Positions 1 to 5,274 of a DNA stretch of 8,106 bases are shown one piece after another. The stretch is from Lentisphaeraceae bacterium (GTDB taxonomy: Bacteria > Verrucomicrobiota > Kiritimatiellia > RFP12 > DVOR01). The DNA lies in the NCBI GenBank assembly GCA_004555175.1, contig SFJE01000050.1, positions 1 to 8,106 of the forward strand, in the 5' to 3' direction. The translations under genes were made by a program, and so were the position numbers. Positions within the stretch are counted from its first letter, which is position 1; every line of letters begins with the position of its first letter. The notes under the pieces are model-generated. The model did not search any database and was not told where the DNA came from. It worked only from the letters and a program-made list of their open reading frames with translations.

Positions 1-69
1 TATCGCCGAACCTCACTCAATGGCACAACCGCCTCCCAAGCCTACCTAGCCAACTGCCCTGCCGCATAG
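1..69 (+). CDS. Possible 3' end of an element-encoded ORF (partial)
   Basis: A reading frame open to the window edge encodes 22 residues (YRRTSLNGTTASQAYLANCP then AA) and stops at TAG 67-69, 30 bp before the inner edge of the inverted repeat. A stop about 30 bp from an element terminus is how many insertion sequences end their transposase gene, so this could be a transposase C-terminus. I do not recognise the family. Twenty-two open codons can also arise by chance, so this is weakly supported. The same frame is mirrored at 8038-8106 on the minus strand. Confidence 0.22.
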   Translation, partial: YRRTSLNGTTASQAYLANCPAA

Positions 70-99
70 ACAATTCACGATTTACTTTACAACTGGGGC
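1..99. repeat. 99-bp inverted repeat, left copy
   Basis: These 99 bases are the perfect reverse complement of 8008-8106; identity stops abruptly after base 99 (T100 here, a different base at the mirror position 8007). At the right end the inner edge of the repeat coincides with the point where a recognisable gene start stops making sense, so the edge looks like a true element boundary. The repeat is probably the terminal part of a mobile element present in two opposed copies. Alternatively, both ends are one shared 99-mer left by a de Bruijn assembly that stopped in a repeat. Confidence 0.95.
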
Positions 100-166
100 T
101 CGCGCAAGGTGCTCGCTATCGCTCGCGTGAAGGCCCCTGCGGACCGTGAAAGGTCGGCGGCTGGGC

Positions 167-211
167 CCGGAGAGACCGGAGTGTCCGGATAATCCGGAGA
201 TTCCGGAGGCG
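167..211. repeat. 9-bp tandem repeat, five units (CCGGANNNN)
   Basis: CCGG begins at 167, 176, 185, 194 and 203, an exact 9-bp step. The four 3' bases of each unit vary (AGAG-type, GTGT, TAAT, GATT, GGCG), while CCGG and mostly the following A stay fixed. Read on the minus strand the array would encode a Ser-Gly-X tripeptide repeat, but no gene surrounds it. It may be a decayed coding repeat, a small satellite or a phased binding array. Confidence 0.85.
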
Positions 212-229
212 GCCCGCCAATAGGGGGCA

Positions 230-244
230 GGGGGCAAGGCCCCC
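230..244. repeat. GC hairpin with AAG loop
   Basis: GGGGGC (230-235), loop AAG, GCCCCC (239-244). Its 13-base core GGGGCAAGGCCCC recurs in reverse complement at 3696-3708, just after the VIT-protein stop codon. This suggests a dispersed palindromic repeat. There is no T-tract, so it is not a standard terminator. Confidence 0.6.
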
Positions 245-322
245 CGCGTGAGCGCGCGACCGCGACGGCCGAGCAAGGCAAGGCATTGGGCACTTTGCGT
301 CTCGGCCTTGCGCAACTTCTCT

Positions 323-352
323 CGCCCCGGGCGAAAACTTTCTCCCGGGGCG
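323..352. repeat. 9-bp inverted repeat CGCCCCGGG / CCCGGGGCG
   Basis: Perfect arms at 323-331 and 344-352 are separated by 12 bases. The right arm runs directly into the GGGGCGGACGG module that begins the 22-bp array. Related CGCCCCGGGGCG sequences border the second array near 5043. It probably forms the left edge of the same repeat family. Confidence 0.6.
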
Positions 353-473
353 GACGGGATTATTAAGACGGGGTCTTAATTCAAATAAGACGGGGTCTTA
401 TTGCGAATAAGACGGGGCCTTGTTTCAAATAAGACGGGGTCTTATTCGTTTGCCCACGGGCGAGCGGCAATCT
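342..473. repeat. Modular 22-bp palindromic repeat, copy 1 (four palindromes)
   Basis: Four imperfect or perfect palindromes of the form AATAAGAC-GGG-GTCTTATT lie at 362-380, 384-402, 406-424 and 428-446, centred every 22 bp (371, 393, 415, 437), each separated by 3 bases. Arms are 8 bp in units 1, 2 and 4; unit 3 is degenerate on its right side. The preceding 22 bases (342-363, containing GGGGCGGACGG) and the following ones (452 on, GCCCACGGGCG) match the flanks of the array at 4977-5064. Two helical turns per step would place every site on one face of the DNA. Confidence 0.88.
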
Positions 474-524
474 CGATGCGCGCGGTTGGCGCGGCTGCCG
501 ACGTAACCGGTGAGCGACTTGGGC

Positions 525-613
525 GAAGGGCTGGCGGGGTGGATTTTGACCTCTGGCTGACGCAATTGATAAGTCCCGGGCTTATTCATTCGCCCCGCCT
601 CAAGGCGAAATTG
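525..613. repeat. Modular 22-bp palindromic repeat, copy 2 (one palindrome)
   Basis: A diverged copy with a single palindrome, TAAGTCCCGGGCTTA at 570-584. The preceding 22 bases (548-569) match 4977-4998 at roughly 16 of 22 positions, including GACCT, GACG and AATT. The next stretch back (525-547) resembles 4955-4976. The following TTCGCCCC (589-596) matches the right flank of the copy at 4999-5042 and can pair with GGCGAA at 604-609. Confidence 0.7.
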
Positions 614-688
614 CACTCGGTGGCGGAGTGAATCGGCCTTAGGCTTCGCCCAGCGCTTAGGCCCGCCTCCTCACGAACCGAAGCCCCT

Positions 689-709
689 CACGCGCGCGCA
701 GCGCGCGTG
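689..709. repeat. Hairpin with GCA loop upstream of the exosortase gene
   Basis: CACGCGCGC (689-697), loop GCA, GCGCGCGTG (701-709): nine perfect pairs. It ends 2 bases before the extended -10-like sequence of the exosortase gene. The same architecture (9-bp arms, GCA loop) occurs at 5230-5250 upstream of another promoter-like site. It could be an operator, or a terminator-like barrier without a T-tract. Confidence 0.6.
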
Positions 710-711
710 TG

Positions 712-720
712 TGATACTAT
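712..720 (+). promoter_or_regulatory. Extended -10-like box abutting the start codon
   Basis: TGATACTAT reads as TG-N-TACTAT, a good match to an extended sigma70-type -10. It touches ATG 721, so initiation would fall near 727, where an in-frame GTG lies. No -35 is visible because a GC palindrome occupies that position. The exosortase message may therefore be leaderless, starting at 727 rather than 721. Confidence 0.35.
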
Positions 721-1188
721 ATGGATGTGAAGCGGACCTTGTGCGTGATTGGCGTGGCGTTGGTGCTTCGGGGAGGGCTGTGGCTCTTGCCGGAGGTGTG
801 GGTGGTGCGCGCGCTGTGCGTGGTGCCGGCGTGGGGGGCGGCGTTGTGGCACGGGGTAGTGCCGGGGGCGGACCTGGGGTTCTGCGTGGGCGAGCACGCC
901 TTTGCGATGACGCGCGCGTGTGCGGCGGAGGGGTTTGTGGCGCTCTTGACGGCGATTGTGGGGGTGCGGCGGTGGCGGTGGCTATGGGCGGTCTGGCCGA
1001 CGGCGATGGCGGTCAATACGCTACGCATCATCACGACCACGACCCTGGCGCTCCATCTGCCGATGGGCTTTGCGTATGAGCGGTTGGTCCACGAAGTGGC
1101 GGGGCTGACCTGGTTTTTTGGCGCGCTGTTGGCCGCCTGGATACTGACCGAACAAAAGGAGACAAGCGATGGACCCGAACACCCCTGA
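721..1188 (+). CDS. Minimal exosortase (XrtK/XrtN-like transpeptidase)
   Basis: A 155-residue polytopic inner-membrane protein with the exosortase/archaeosortase catalytic triad in the family's order: Cys67 in TRACAAE, Arg102 in AVNTLRI (the conserved N-x-L-R-I signature) and His124 in LVHEVAG. Four or five hydrophobic segments surround the triad. Exosortases cut and transfer proteins carrying a C-terminal helix plus basic tail. This length is at the short end of the superfamily, as in XrtK and XrtN, which work on one neighbouring large substrate. The last 20 bp overlap the next gene, whose product carries such a tail, so the two are very likely co-transcribed and translationally coupled. A TGA at 712-714 limits the start to ATG 721 or GTG 727; neither has a Shine-Dalgarno sequence. 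Codons end overwhelmingly in G, unlike the next gene. The superfamily call is secure; the subfamily is inferred. Confidence 0.85.
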   Translation: MDVKRTLCVIGVALVLRGGLWLLPEVWVVRALCVVPAWGAALWHGVVPGADLGFCVGEHAFAMTRACAAEGFVALLTAIVGVRRWRWLWAVWPTAMAVNTLRIITTTTLALHLPMGFAYERLVHEVAGLTWFFGALLAAWILTEQKETSDGPEHP

Positions 1189-3691
1189 AGCACCGACCGA
1201 GCCCGCGCTCTTGCGGCGACTGATTGCCCACCCGCTGACGCGGCTGCTCCTCTATGTCCTGACCCCGCTGGGCGCGGGTGCCATCCTGCTCAAGGCGTTA
1301 TGGCTGGGCTGGACGGCACTCACCTGGGCGGCGCGTGCCCGTTTCGGCGGTCTGCTCCTGGGAGTGGCCGGGCTGATTGGCCTGGGCGGTTGGTCCCTCC
1401 TCCGCCGCCGGCGGCCGGAGCGGCCCTTCTTCGGCTGGACACTGGCCCTGGGGGCGGCGACGCTCTGGGGCTGGGGGTGGGAGTTCTCTGGCCAAACGAC
1501 GCTAGATGCCTTGCCGGCCTTCGCCTTCGACTTTCTGGACGCGATGACGGTGCTCTGGTGCCTGGCCCCGAGCATCGTAGGGTCGCTGGCATGGCTCTTC
1601 TGCCAACCCCAGTTTCAGCGCGACCACCTGGCCCCCTTCTTCGCGCGAGTGGTCCTCTCCTTCATCACTTGCGGCTTCTGCGTGCTGCTCTGCTTCGTCG
1701 CGGCGACCTCGGGCCACAACGGGGTCCTCCTCTTCCTCTCGCTCTGGTTCGTCCTCTCGCTAATCCTCATTGGGTGGCTCTTCTTCCTCTTTGGCCTGGT
1801 CGATCGCTTCCTCAAGTTGGGGTTCTTCCGGCGGCAGGGCGTGGCGTGGGCCCTGCGCGCGGGCGGCTGTCTGCTCGCGTTGCTCGGGCTCTGGCTCAAC
1901 CGCACGATACCCTTCCCGGCGACCTTCCAATCGCCGAGCATCTACGCGCTGTGGGCGGCGGCCTCGCTCTTCATCCTCCTCCCGGCCGGAGAGGGCACCC
2001 GAGCGCGCGGCTGGTTCCTCTTCGGGGGCGCGCTGCTGCCCTTTTCACTCTACTTCTTTACCGTCTTCCTGCCCCTTCTGCCCTTGGTGCTGCCCGGGTG
2101 CATCGTCTTTGGCGGCGGGCTGCTGCTCCTGGCCCCGCTCTGCTTCCTGCTCCTCCACCTCGGAGCCCTGACACGCTGCGCCCGCCAGGCCGACTTCCGC
2201 CGCCCGCGCACCCCCTTCCTCCTGGCCACGCTCTCTGCCCTCCTCCTGCCGCTCGCCTTCCTCGTGCAGACCGAGCGCGACCGCGCCGAGGTCCACGCGC
2301 TCATCGAGGCCCTCGCCAAGCCCGACTACACCGCCGCCGCCGACACCGTGCCCCTGCCGCCGGAGGTGGTCGCGCGCGCCGGCAGAACCACGCTGGATCT
2401 AGCTGAAGGCTTCTCCCTGCCGCTCCTCTCGACTTGGCGCAAGAAGCGCATCTTCGGGGGAATGCGGCCGCGGCGGGAGACCCTCGAGGCCATCCGCGCC
2501 CGTCTGAACGCCCCCGAACTCCGAATCTTCGACTTCGCCAGTCTCTTCCAATCGCAGATGACGCGCGATGCCGCCGACACGGGGCGTTGGTCTCCGCCGA
2601 CCACCGACCAGGGCGTCCAAGCCGCCTTCAAGGGGCCGACCGATGGGCGCCGGCTAACCGTTGCGCTCACGATTACGCCGCAACCGCCGAAGAATAGTTG
2701 GGACTCCGCCGCGCCCGACTTCGCCGCGCCCGTCACCCTCGCCGAGGGGGTCTGGGTGACCGGCCTGCGCCTCAAACTGCCCAATGGCGGCGACTGGAAG
2801 GAGGCCACGCGCCGCGACCGCCGGGTGGCCACGTGGGTCTACGAGAGTCTGCGCTCGGCCGCAACCAGACGGCTCGACCCCGCCCTGCTGGTGCTGGATT
2901 CCGCCACGCGCGGACGCCTCGCCGTCGCCCCCCTCACCGAAGCGCGCGAGGTGGAGATCGACCTGCTGATGCCCGAACCCTATTGGTGCGAACGGCCGAT
3001 TACCATCGGCGCGGCCGCGCCCGAACTGCCGCGTCCCGAGGGAGCCCCCGAGCCGGTGTGGGTCGACCAACCGGCGGCGACGGTCTTCCTTATCGCACCA
3101 GGCACTGCCGGAGACTTCGCCGAGGTGTCGGGGCCGGCGCTCTACCTGCGGGCCGGACAAGAGATCCGCGTGAGCGAGACGCCGCCGGCCTGGATGTCAT
3201 CATCGGTGAATCAGGTGGATGCCGAGCGCGCCATCCGCTTTGCGCGCGGCAACCTCTACGCCCGCGGTTGGCGCGTGGGGGAGGTGCACTTTGTGGGCAG
3301 AGGGTGGGAGAAGGTCCGAAACGCCCTGCCCCCCGAGCCGCCCCACCGCCAGCTCCCCAAGCTCCCGCCCGACGATCCCTGGCAGCTCGGCGCACAGGCC
3401 TGGCAACTCGCCGAAGCCCTCGAGCACTCCCCCGCCCTCCCCCATCGCGAGGCCATCCGCGAGCTCGCCAGCCGCGCCGGAATCCTCACCCCGAGCGAGG
3501 CCCTCATCGTCGTGGAGACCGAAGCGCAAGAGCGCGGTCTCGCCGCCGCCGACCGCGCCCACCGCGAAGTCGATAACGCCTTCACCATCCTCGACGAGCC
3601 CACCCCCCAAGACGCCCCCTCCTTCCTCCTCCTCCTCGCCCTCCTCGTATTGGCACTCTACGTGCGCCGCGCCTGGCGCGTTCGGCAGTGA
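1169..3691 (+). CDS. Polytopic VIT-domain protein, probable dedicated exosortase substrate (MSEP-CTERM / XrtN-VIT type)
   Basis: 840 residues. Residues 22-365 contain about ten hydrophobic segments. Residues 370-815 are soluble and presumably periplasmic. Residues 522-600 look like a VIT (vault/inter-alpha-trypsin) domain: GVWVTGLRLKLPNG, then VATWVYE, then LDPALLVLD and VAPLTEAREVEIDLL. Residues 771-787 (GILTPSEALIVVETEAQ) resemble the ILTP..SLVVLE segment found near the end of VIT/VWA membrane proteins. The C-terminus has PTPQDAPSF, a helix at 818-832 and the basic tail RRAWRVRQ, which is the shape of an exosortase sorting signal. AAAAGGAG (1154-1161) lies 7 bases before ATG 1169. The 170 residues between VIT and ILTP are the size of a VWA domain, but I see no MIDAS DxSxS. 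The gene overlaps the exosortase by 20 bp. Codons end mostly in C, most strongly in the 3' half. The function is unknown; the pairing is inferred from adjacency and tail architecture. Confidence 0.8.
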   Translation: MDPNTPEAPTEPALLRRLIAHPLTRLLLYVLTPLGAGAILLKALWLGWTALTWAARARFGGLLLGVAGLIGLGGWSLLRRRRPERPFFGWTLALGAATLWGWGWEFSGQTTLDALPAFAFDFLDAMTVLWCLAPSIVGSLAWLFCQPQFQRDHLAPFFARVVLSFITCGFCVLLCFVAATSGHNGVLLFLSLWFVLSLILIGWLFFLFGLVDRFLKLGFFRRQGVAWALRAGGCLLALLGLWLNRTIPFPATFQSPSIYALWAAASLFILLPAGEGTRARGWFLFGGALLPFSLYFFTVFLPLLPLVLPGCIVFGGGLLLLAPLCFLLLHLGALTRCARQADFRRPRTPFLLATLSALLLPLAFLVQTERDRAEVHALIEALAKPDYTAAADTVPLPPEVVARAGRTTLDLAEGFSLPLLSTWRKKRIFGGMRPRRETLEAIRARLNAPELRIFDFASLFQSQMTRDAADTGRWSPPTTDQGVQAAFKGPTDGRRLTVALTITPQPPKNSWDSAAPDFAAPVTLAEGVWVTGLRLKLPNGGDWKEATRRDRRVATWVYESLRSAATRRLDPALLVLDSATRGRLAVAPLTEAREVEIDLLMPEPYWCERPITIGAAAPELPRPEGAPEPVWVDQPAATVFLIAPGTAGDFAEVSGPALYLRAGQEIRVSETPPAWMSSSVNQVDAERAIRFARGNLYARGWRVGEVHFVGRGWEKVRNALPPEPPHRQLPKLPPDDPWQLGAQAWQLAEALEHSPALPHREAIRELASRAGILTPSEALIVVETEAQERGLAAADRAHREVDNAFTILDEPTPQDAPSFLLLLALLVLALYVRRAWRVRQ

Positions 3692-3693
3692 GC

Positions 3694-3710
3694 GTGGGGC
3701 CTTGCCCCAC
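3694..3710 (+). terminator. Hairpin just after the VIT gene (no T-tract)
   Basis: GTGGGGC (3694-3700), CTT loop, GCCCCAC (3704-3710), starting 2 bases after the TGA. The stem is strong and well placed to end or stabilise the two-gene message, but a C-rich stretch follows instead of a T-tract. Its core matches the hairpin at 231-243 in opposite orientation, so it may simply be a dispersed palindromic repeat. Confidence 0.4.
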
Positions 3711-3732
3711 CCCCGCAGGGCGCTCTCCCGCG

Positions 3733-3868
3733 CGAACCTGCGCGTTGGTGCACCTTTGACCCTTCACGAACCTGCGCGTTGGTGCACTTTTGCCCCTCCA
3801 CGAACCTGCGCGTTGGTGCACTTTTGACCCTTCACGAACCTGCGCGTTGGTGCAGTTTTGGGTTGCAC
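3733..3868. repeat. 34-bp tandem direct repeat, four copies
   Basis: The 20-mer CGAACCTGCGCGTTGGTGCA begins at 3733, 3767, 3801 and 3835, exactly 34 bp apart and without change. The 14-base remainder of each unit is also nearly constant (CTTTTGACCCTTCA with one to three changes) except in the last, which diverges into the promoter. Because the 'spacers' repeat, this is a tandem array and not a CRISPR. It lies immediately upstream of a good promoter, and the last GGTGCA (3849-3854) forms an inverted repeat with TGCACC (3864-3869), overlapping the -35. It could be an activator or repressor array, or a variable-number repeat. Confidence 0.93.
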
Positions 3869-3891
3869 CGGGGAAGAGCGCGTGTTATAGT
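3863..3891 (+). promoter_or_regulatory. Sigma70-like promoter upstream of the methyltransferase
   Basis: TTGCAC (3863-3868), a 17-bp spacer, TATAGT (3886-3891) preceded by TGT, making an extended -10. Transcription would start near 3898, giving a leader of about 125 nt before ATG 4024. The TTGCAC box overlaps an inverted repeat with the last 34-bp unit. The same TTGCAC box recurs at the 5256-5285 promoter. Confidence 0.55.
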
Positions 3892-3929
3892 ATGCGGCGT
3901 GAGAGGGAGTTATTAAAGGAGCGAGGCCA

Positions 3930-4006
3930 ATGCGTTTTGCCAGAAAGATTTGATGCTCCGCGATGGCATCCTCCATCTGCCCCTCTATATGGCCATGTGC
4001 CTTTAA
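3930..4006 (+). other. Two tiny overlapping upstream ORFs in the methyltransferase leader
   Basis: The best Shine-Dalgarno sequence of this leader, AAAGGAG (3915-3921), sits 8 bases before ATG 3930, which opens a seven-residue frame (MRFARKI, stop 3951-3953). The stop overlaps ATG 3953 (TGATG) of a 17-residue frame (MLRDGILHLPLYMAMCL, stop 4004-4006). The methyltransferase ATG follows 17 bases later and has no Shine-Dalgarno of its own. This could be a coupled leader-peptide arrangement, or chance. Confidence 0.25.
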
Positions 4007-4023
4007 CCCAACCAGTCCCCACA

Positions 4024-4752
4024 ATGAACCCCTGGGAGAACAAGTGCAGCGTTGAGGCCATTCGCGCACGATTTGAGCGCGATGTTGAGCGCTTTTGCCA
4101 GTTGGAGAACGGTCAGCGTTCGACGATGGATGCGCCGGTGGCGATGGCGCTGATTACCGAGGCCGCCGTGCAGTCAACGCAGCCCATCCGGCGGGTGCTT
4201 GATGTTGGCTGCGGGGCCGGGAACAATACCATTGCCCTCCTACGCCGGTTGGGCGCGGGAACGGCCGTGGATTGCGACTTGCTGGACCTGGCTAGCGCGA
4301 TGTTGGCGCGGGCCAAGGCGCGCGTGGCGGGCGAAACGCGCGGTCAAGTGCGGTTAATCCAGGCGGACTTTCGGGAGGCGGCGCTCGCGGAGGGGACTTA
4401 TGACGTCATCTTGGCCGCCGCCGTCCTGCACCACTTGCGCGATGAGGAAGATTGGGTGCGAGCCTTTGCCAAGCTCTACCGCTTGCTGCGGCCGGGCGGC
4501 TCGGTGTGGATTACGGACCTCGTTGCGCACGAAACCGCCGCCGTGCAGACGATGATGGAGTCGCGTTATGGCGACTACCTCGAGCGCCTAGGCGGCGCGG
4601 CCTACCGCGAGGCGGTCTTTGCCAACATCGCCGCCGAGGATTCCCCCCGCCCGGTCACCTACCAACTTGAACTCCTTCGCCGCGTCGGCTTCTCCCGCGT
4701 CGAGCTTCTCCACAAGCAAACCGCCTTCGCCGCCTTCGGTGCCATCCGATAA
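4024..4752 (+). CDS. Class I SAM-dependent methyltransferase
   Basis: A 242-residue soluble Rossmann-fold methyltransferase. The SAM-binding motif I is VLDVGCGAGNNT (58-69). An acidic loop follows strand 2 (VDCDLLDLAS, 82-91), then ADFRE (114-118), motif IV YDVILAAAVLHHL (126-138) and the post-motif LRPGGSVWITDL (155-166). The N-terminal block with SVEAIRARFERDVERF (9-24), LENGQ and MDAP belongs to a recurring bacterial family of unknown substrate, which I know only as generic class I methyltransferases. I chose ATG 4024 because homologous proteins of this kind begin a few residues before this block. The frame stays open upstream to 3790, but those codons translate the 34-bp tandem repeats and precede the promoter. 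No Shine-Dalgarno is visible. The gene stands alone between repeat-rich spacers. The fold is certain; the substrate is unknown. Confidence 0.88.
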   Translation: MNPWENKCSVEAIRARFERDVERFCQLENGQRSTMDAPVAMALITEAAVQSTQPIRRVLDVGCGAGNNTIALLRRLGAGTAVDCDLLDLASAMLARAKARVAGETRGQVRLIQADFREAALAEGTYDVILAAAVLHHLRDEEDWVRAFAKLYRLLRPGGSVWITDLVAHETAAVQTMMESRYGDYLERLGGAAYREAVFANIAAEDSPRPVTYQLELLRRVGFSRVELLHKQTAFAAFGAIR

Positions 4753-4778
4753 CTCCCCCACCTCCGCCCCACCCAGCC

Positions 4779-5130
4779 TCCGCCCACCCCAGGTCGACCC
4801 CGAACCCGGGGCGGATGCAAGGCGAACCCGGTCGTGTTTCCGGCCTGGCGGAGCAGGCCACTGCAAAACCTTTACCCCCTCGACGCGGCCCTCCCCGCCG
4901 AGCCCTTTTTGAAGTAGGGCCTAGCTCATCTCGAGGTAGGCCCTAGGTCGACCCGAGGTAGGCCCGGGGCGTTTTGGACCTGGGGCGGACGGAATTATTA
5001 AGTCCGGGACTTATCGGCAATAAGTGGTGGACTTATCGGTTCGCCCCGGGGCGGGTTCGTGTTGCCCTCCGCCCGCTTTACATTTTTATCCGCCCCAGGT
5101 TCGCCTCGAGGCAGGCCCGGGTTCGCCTTC
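4779..5130. repeat. 22-bp-phased degenerate repeat island, including modular repeat copy 3
   Basis: Several motifs recur at exact multiples of 22 bp. CGAACCCGG occurs at 4801 and 4823. AGGTCGACCC occurs at 4791 and 4945 (7 x 22). GAAGTAGGGCC/GAGGTAGGCCC occurs at 4911, 4933 and 4955. TAAGNNNNGGACTTATCGG occurs at 4999 and 5021. GGTTCG sits in the same register near 5054, 5098 and 5120. The 22-base blocks starting at 4977, 4999, 5021 and 5043 align with 342-473, making this a third copy of the modular family with two palindromes (centres 5006 and 5028). AAGGCGAACCCGG (4819-4831) is repeated inverted at 5117-5129. Confidence 0.75.
4842..4859. terminator. Stem-loop downstream of the methyltransferase
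   Basis: GGCCTG (4842-4847), six-base loop, CAGGCC (4854-4859), about 90 bp after the methyltransferase stop. A weak T-run follows only after several other bases. It is a possible transcript end, poorly supported as a rho-independent terminator. Confidence 0.25.
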
Positions 5131-5200
5131 ACCCCGGGGCGGGATGTCAGAGAACCGGCCCCCACGCCCCCACCCCGCCCCCCTCCGTCGCGGCACGCGC

Positions 5201-5228
5201 GCTAACAGCTAACCGCTAACGGCTAGCC
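5201..5228. repeat. 7-bp tandem repeat GCTAACN, four units
   Basis: GCTAACA, GCTAACC, GCTAACG and GCTAGCC follow without gaps at 5201, 5208, 5215 and 5222. The last unit lies inside the palindrome GGCTAGCC (5221-5228). The array ends 27 bp before the -35-like box of the next promoter, so it is well placed for a regulator-binding site, although a simple repeat is equally possible. Confidence 0.8.
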
Positions 5229-5229
5229 G

Positions 5230-5274
5230 CGGGCTCGCGCAGCGAGCCCGGGCGCTTGCACGCGAGCGCCCGGG
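5230..5274. promoter_or_regulatory. Two adjacent inverted repeats overlapping the -35 region
   Basis: The first is CGGGCTCGC (5230-5238), GCA loop, GCGAGCCCG (5242-5250). The second is CCCGGGCGCT (5247-5256), eight-base loop, AGCGCCCGGG (5265-5274), with ten perfect pairs. The stems share bases 5247-5250, so in RNA or cruciform form they compete. The -35-like TTGCAC (5256-5261) lies at the loop of the second repeat, which suggests an operator that would cover the promoter. Confidence 0.5.

Larger units (their letters stand above)
100..711. other. Gene-free, repeat-rich intergenic region
   Basis: I see no credible gene here. The short open frames on either strand run through repeats, have no ribosome-binding site and read as low-complexity peptides. 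The stretch holds a 9-bp tandem repeat, several GC hairpins, two copies of a modular 22-bp repeat family and a hairpin just before the exosortase gene; these are listed separately. There is no tRNA-like or rRNA-like sequence. Confidence 0.75.

Noticed and set aside
82..315. Minus-strand 77-residue frame with a Ser-Gly-X repeat
   Set aside because: It ends inside the 99-bp inverted repeat and its only regularity comes from the 9-bp DNA repeat; it has no ribosome-binding site.
401..631. A 76-residue open frame upstream of the exosortase gene
   Set aside because: It crosses two copies of the modular palindromic repeat, has no ribosome-binding site and shows no protein features.
1300..2406. A 368-residue open frame inside the VIT-protein gene
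   Set aside because: It is a frame-shifted reading of a C-rich gene, giving an Arg/Pro/Ala/Gly-rich sequence with no domain; the 840-residue frame has a ribosome-binding site, membrane segments and a VIT domain.
2698..3576. A 292-residue Arg/Pro-rich open frame
   Set aside because: It is a shadow of the same gene, explained by strong third-position C bias; it has no start site or recognisable motif.
3733..3868. CRISPR array
   Set aside because: The unit is regular, but the sequences between the invariant cores are themselves nearly identical, only four copies exist, and no cas gene is present.
3790..4023. N-terminal extension of the methyltransferase
   Set aside because: These codons translate the 34-bp tandem repeats and leader, and the predicted promoter lies inside them; the conserved protein begins near 4024.
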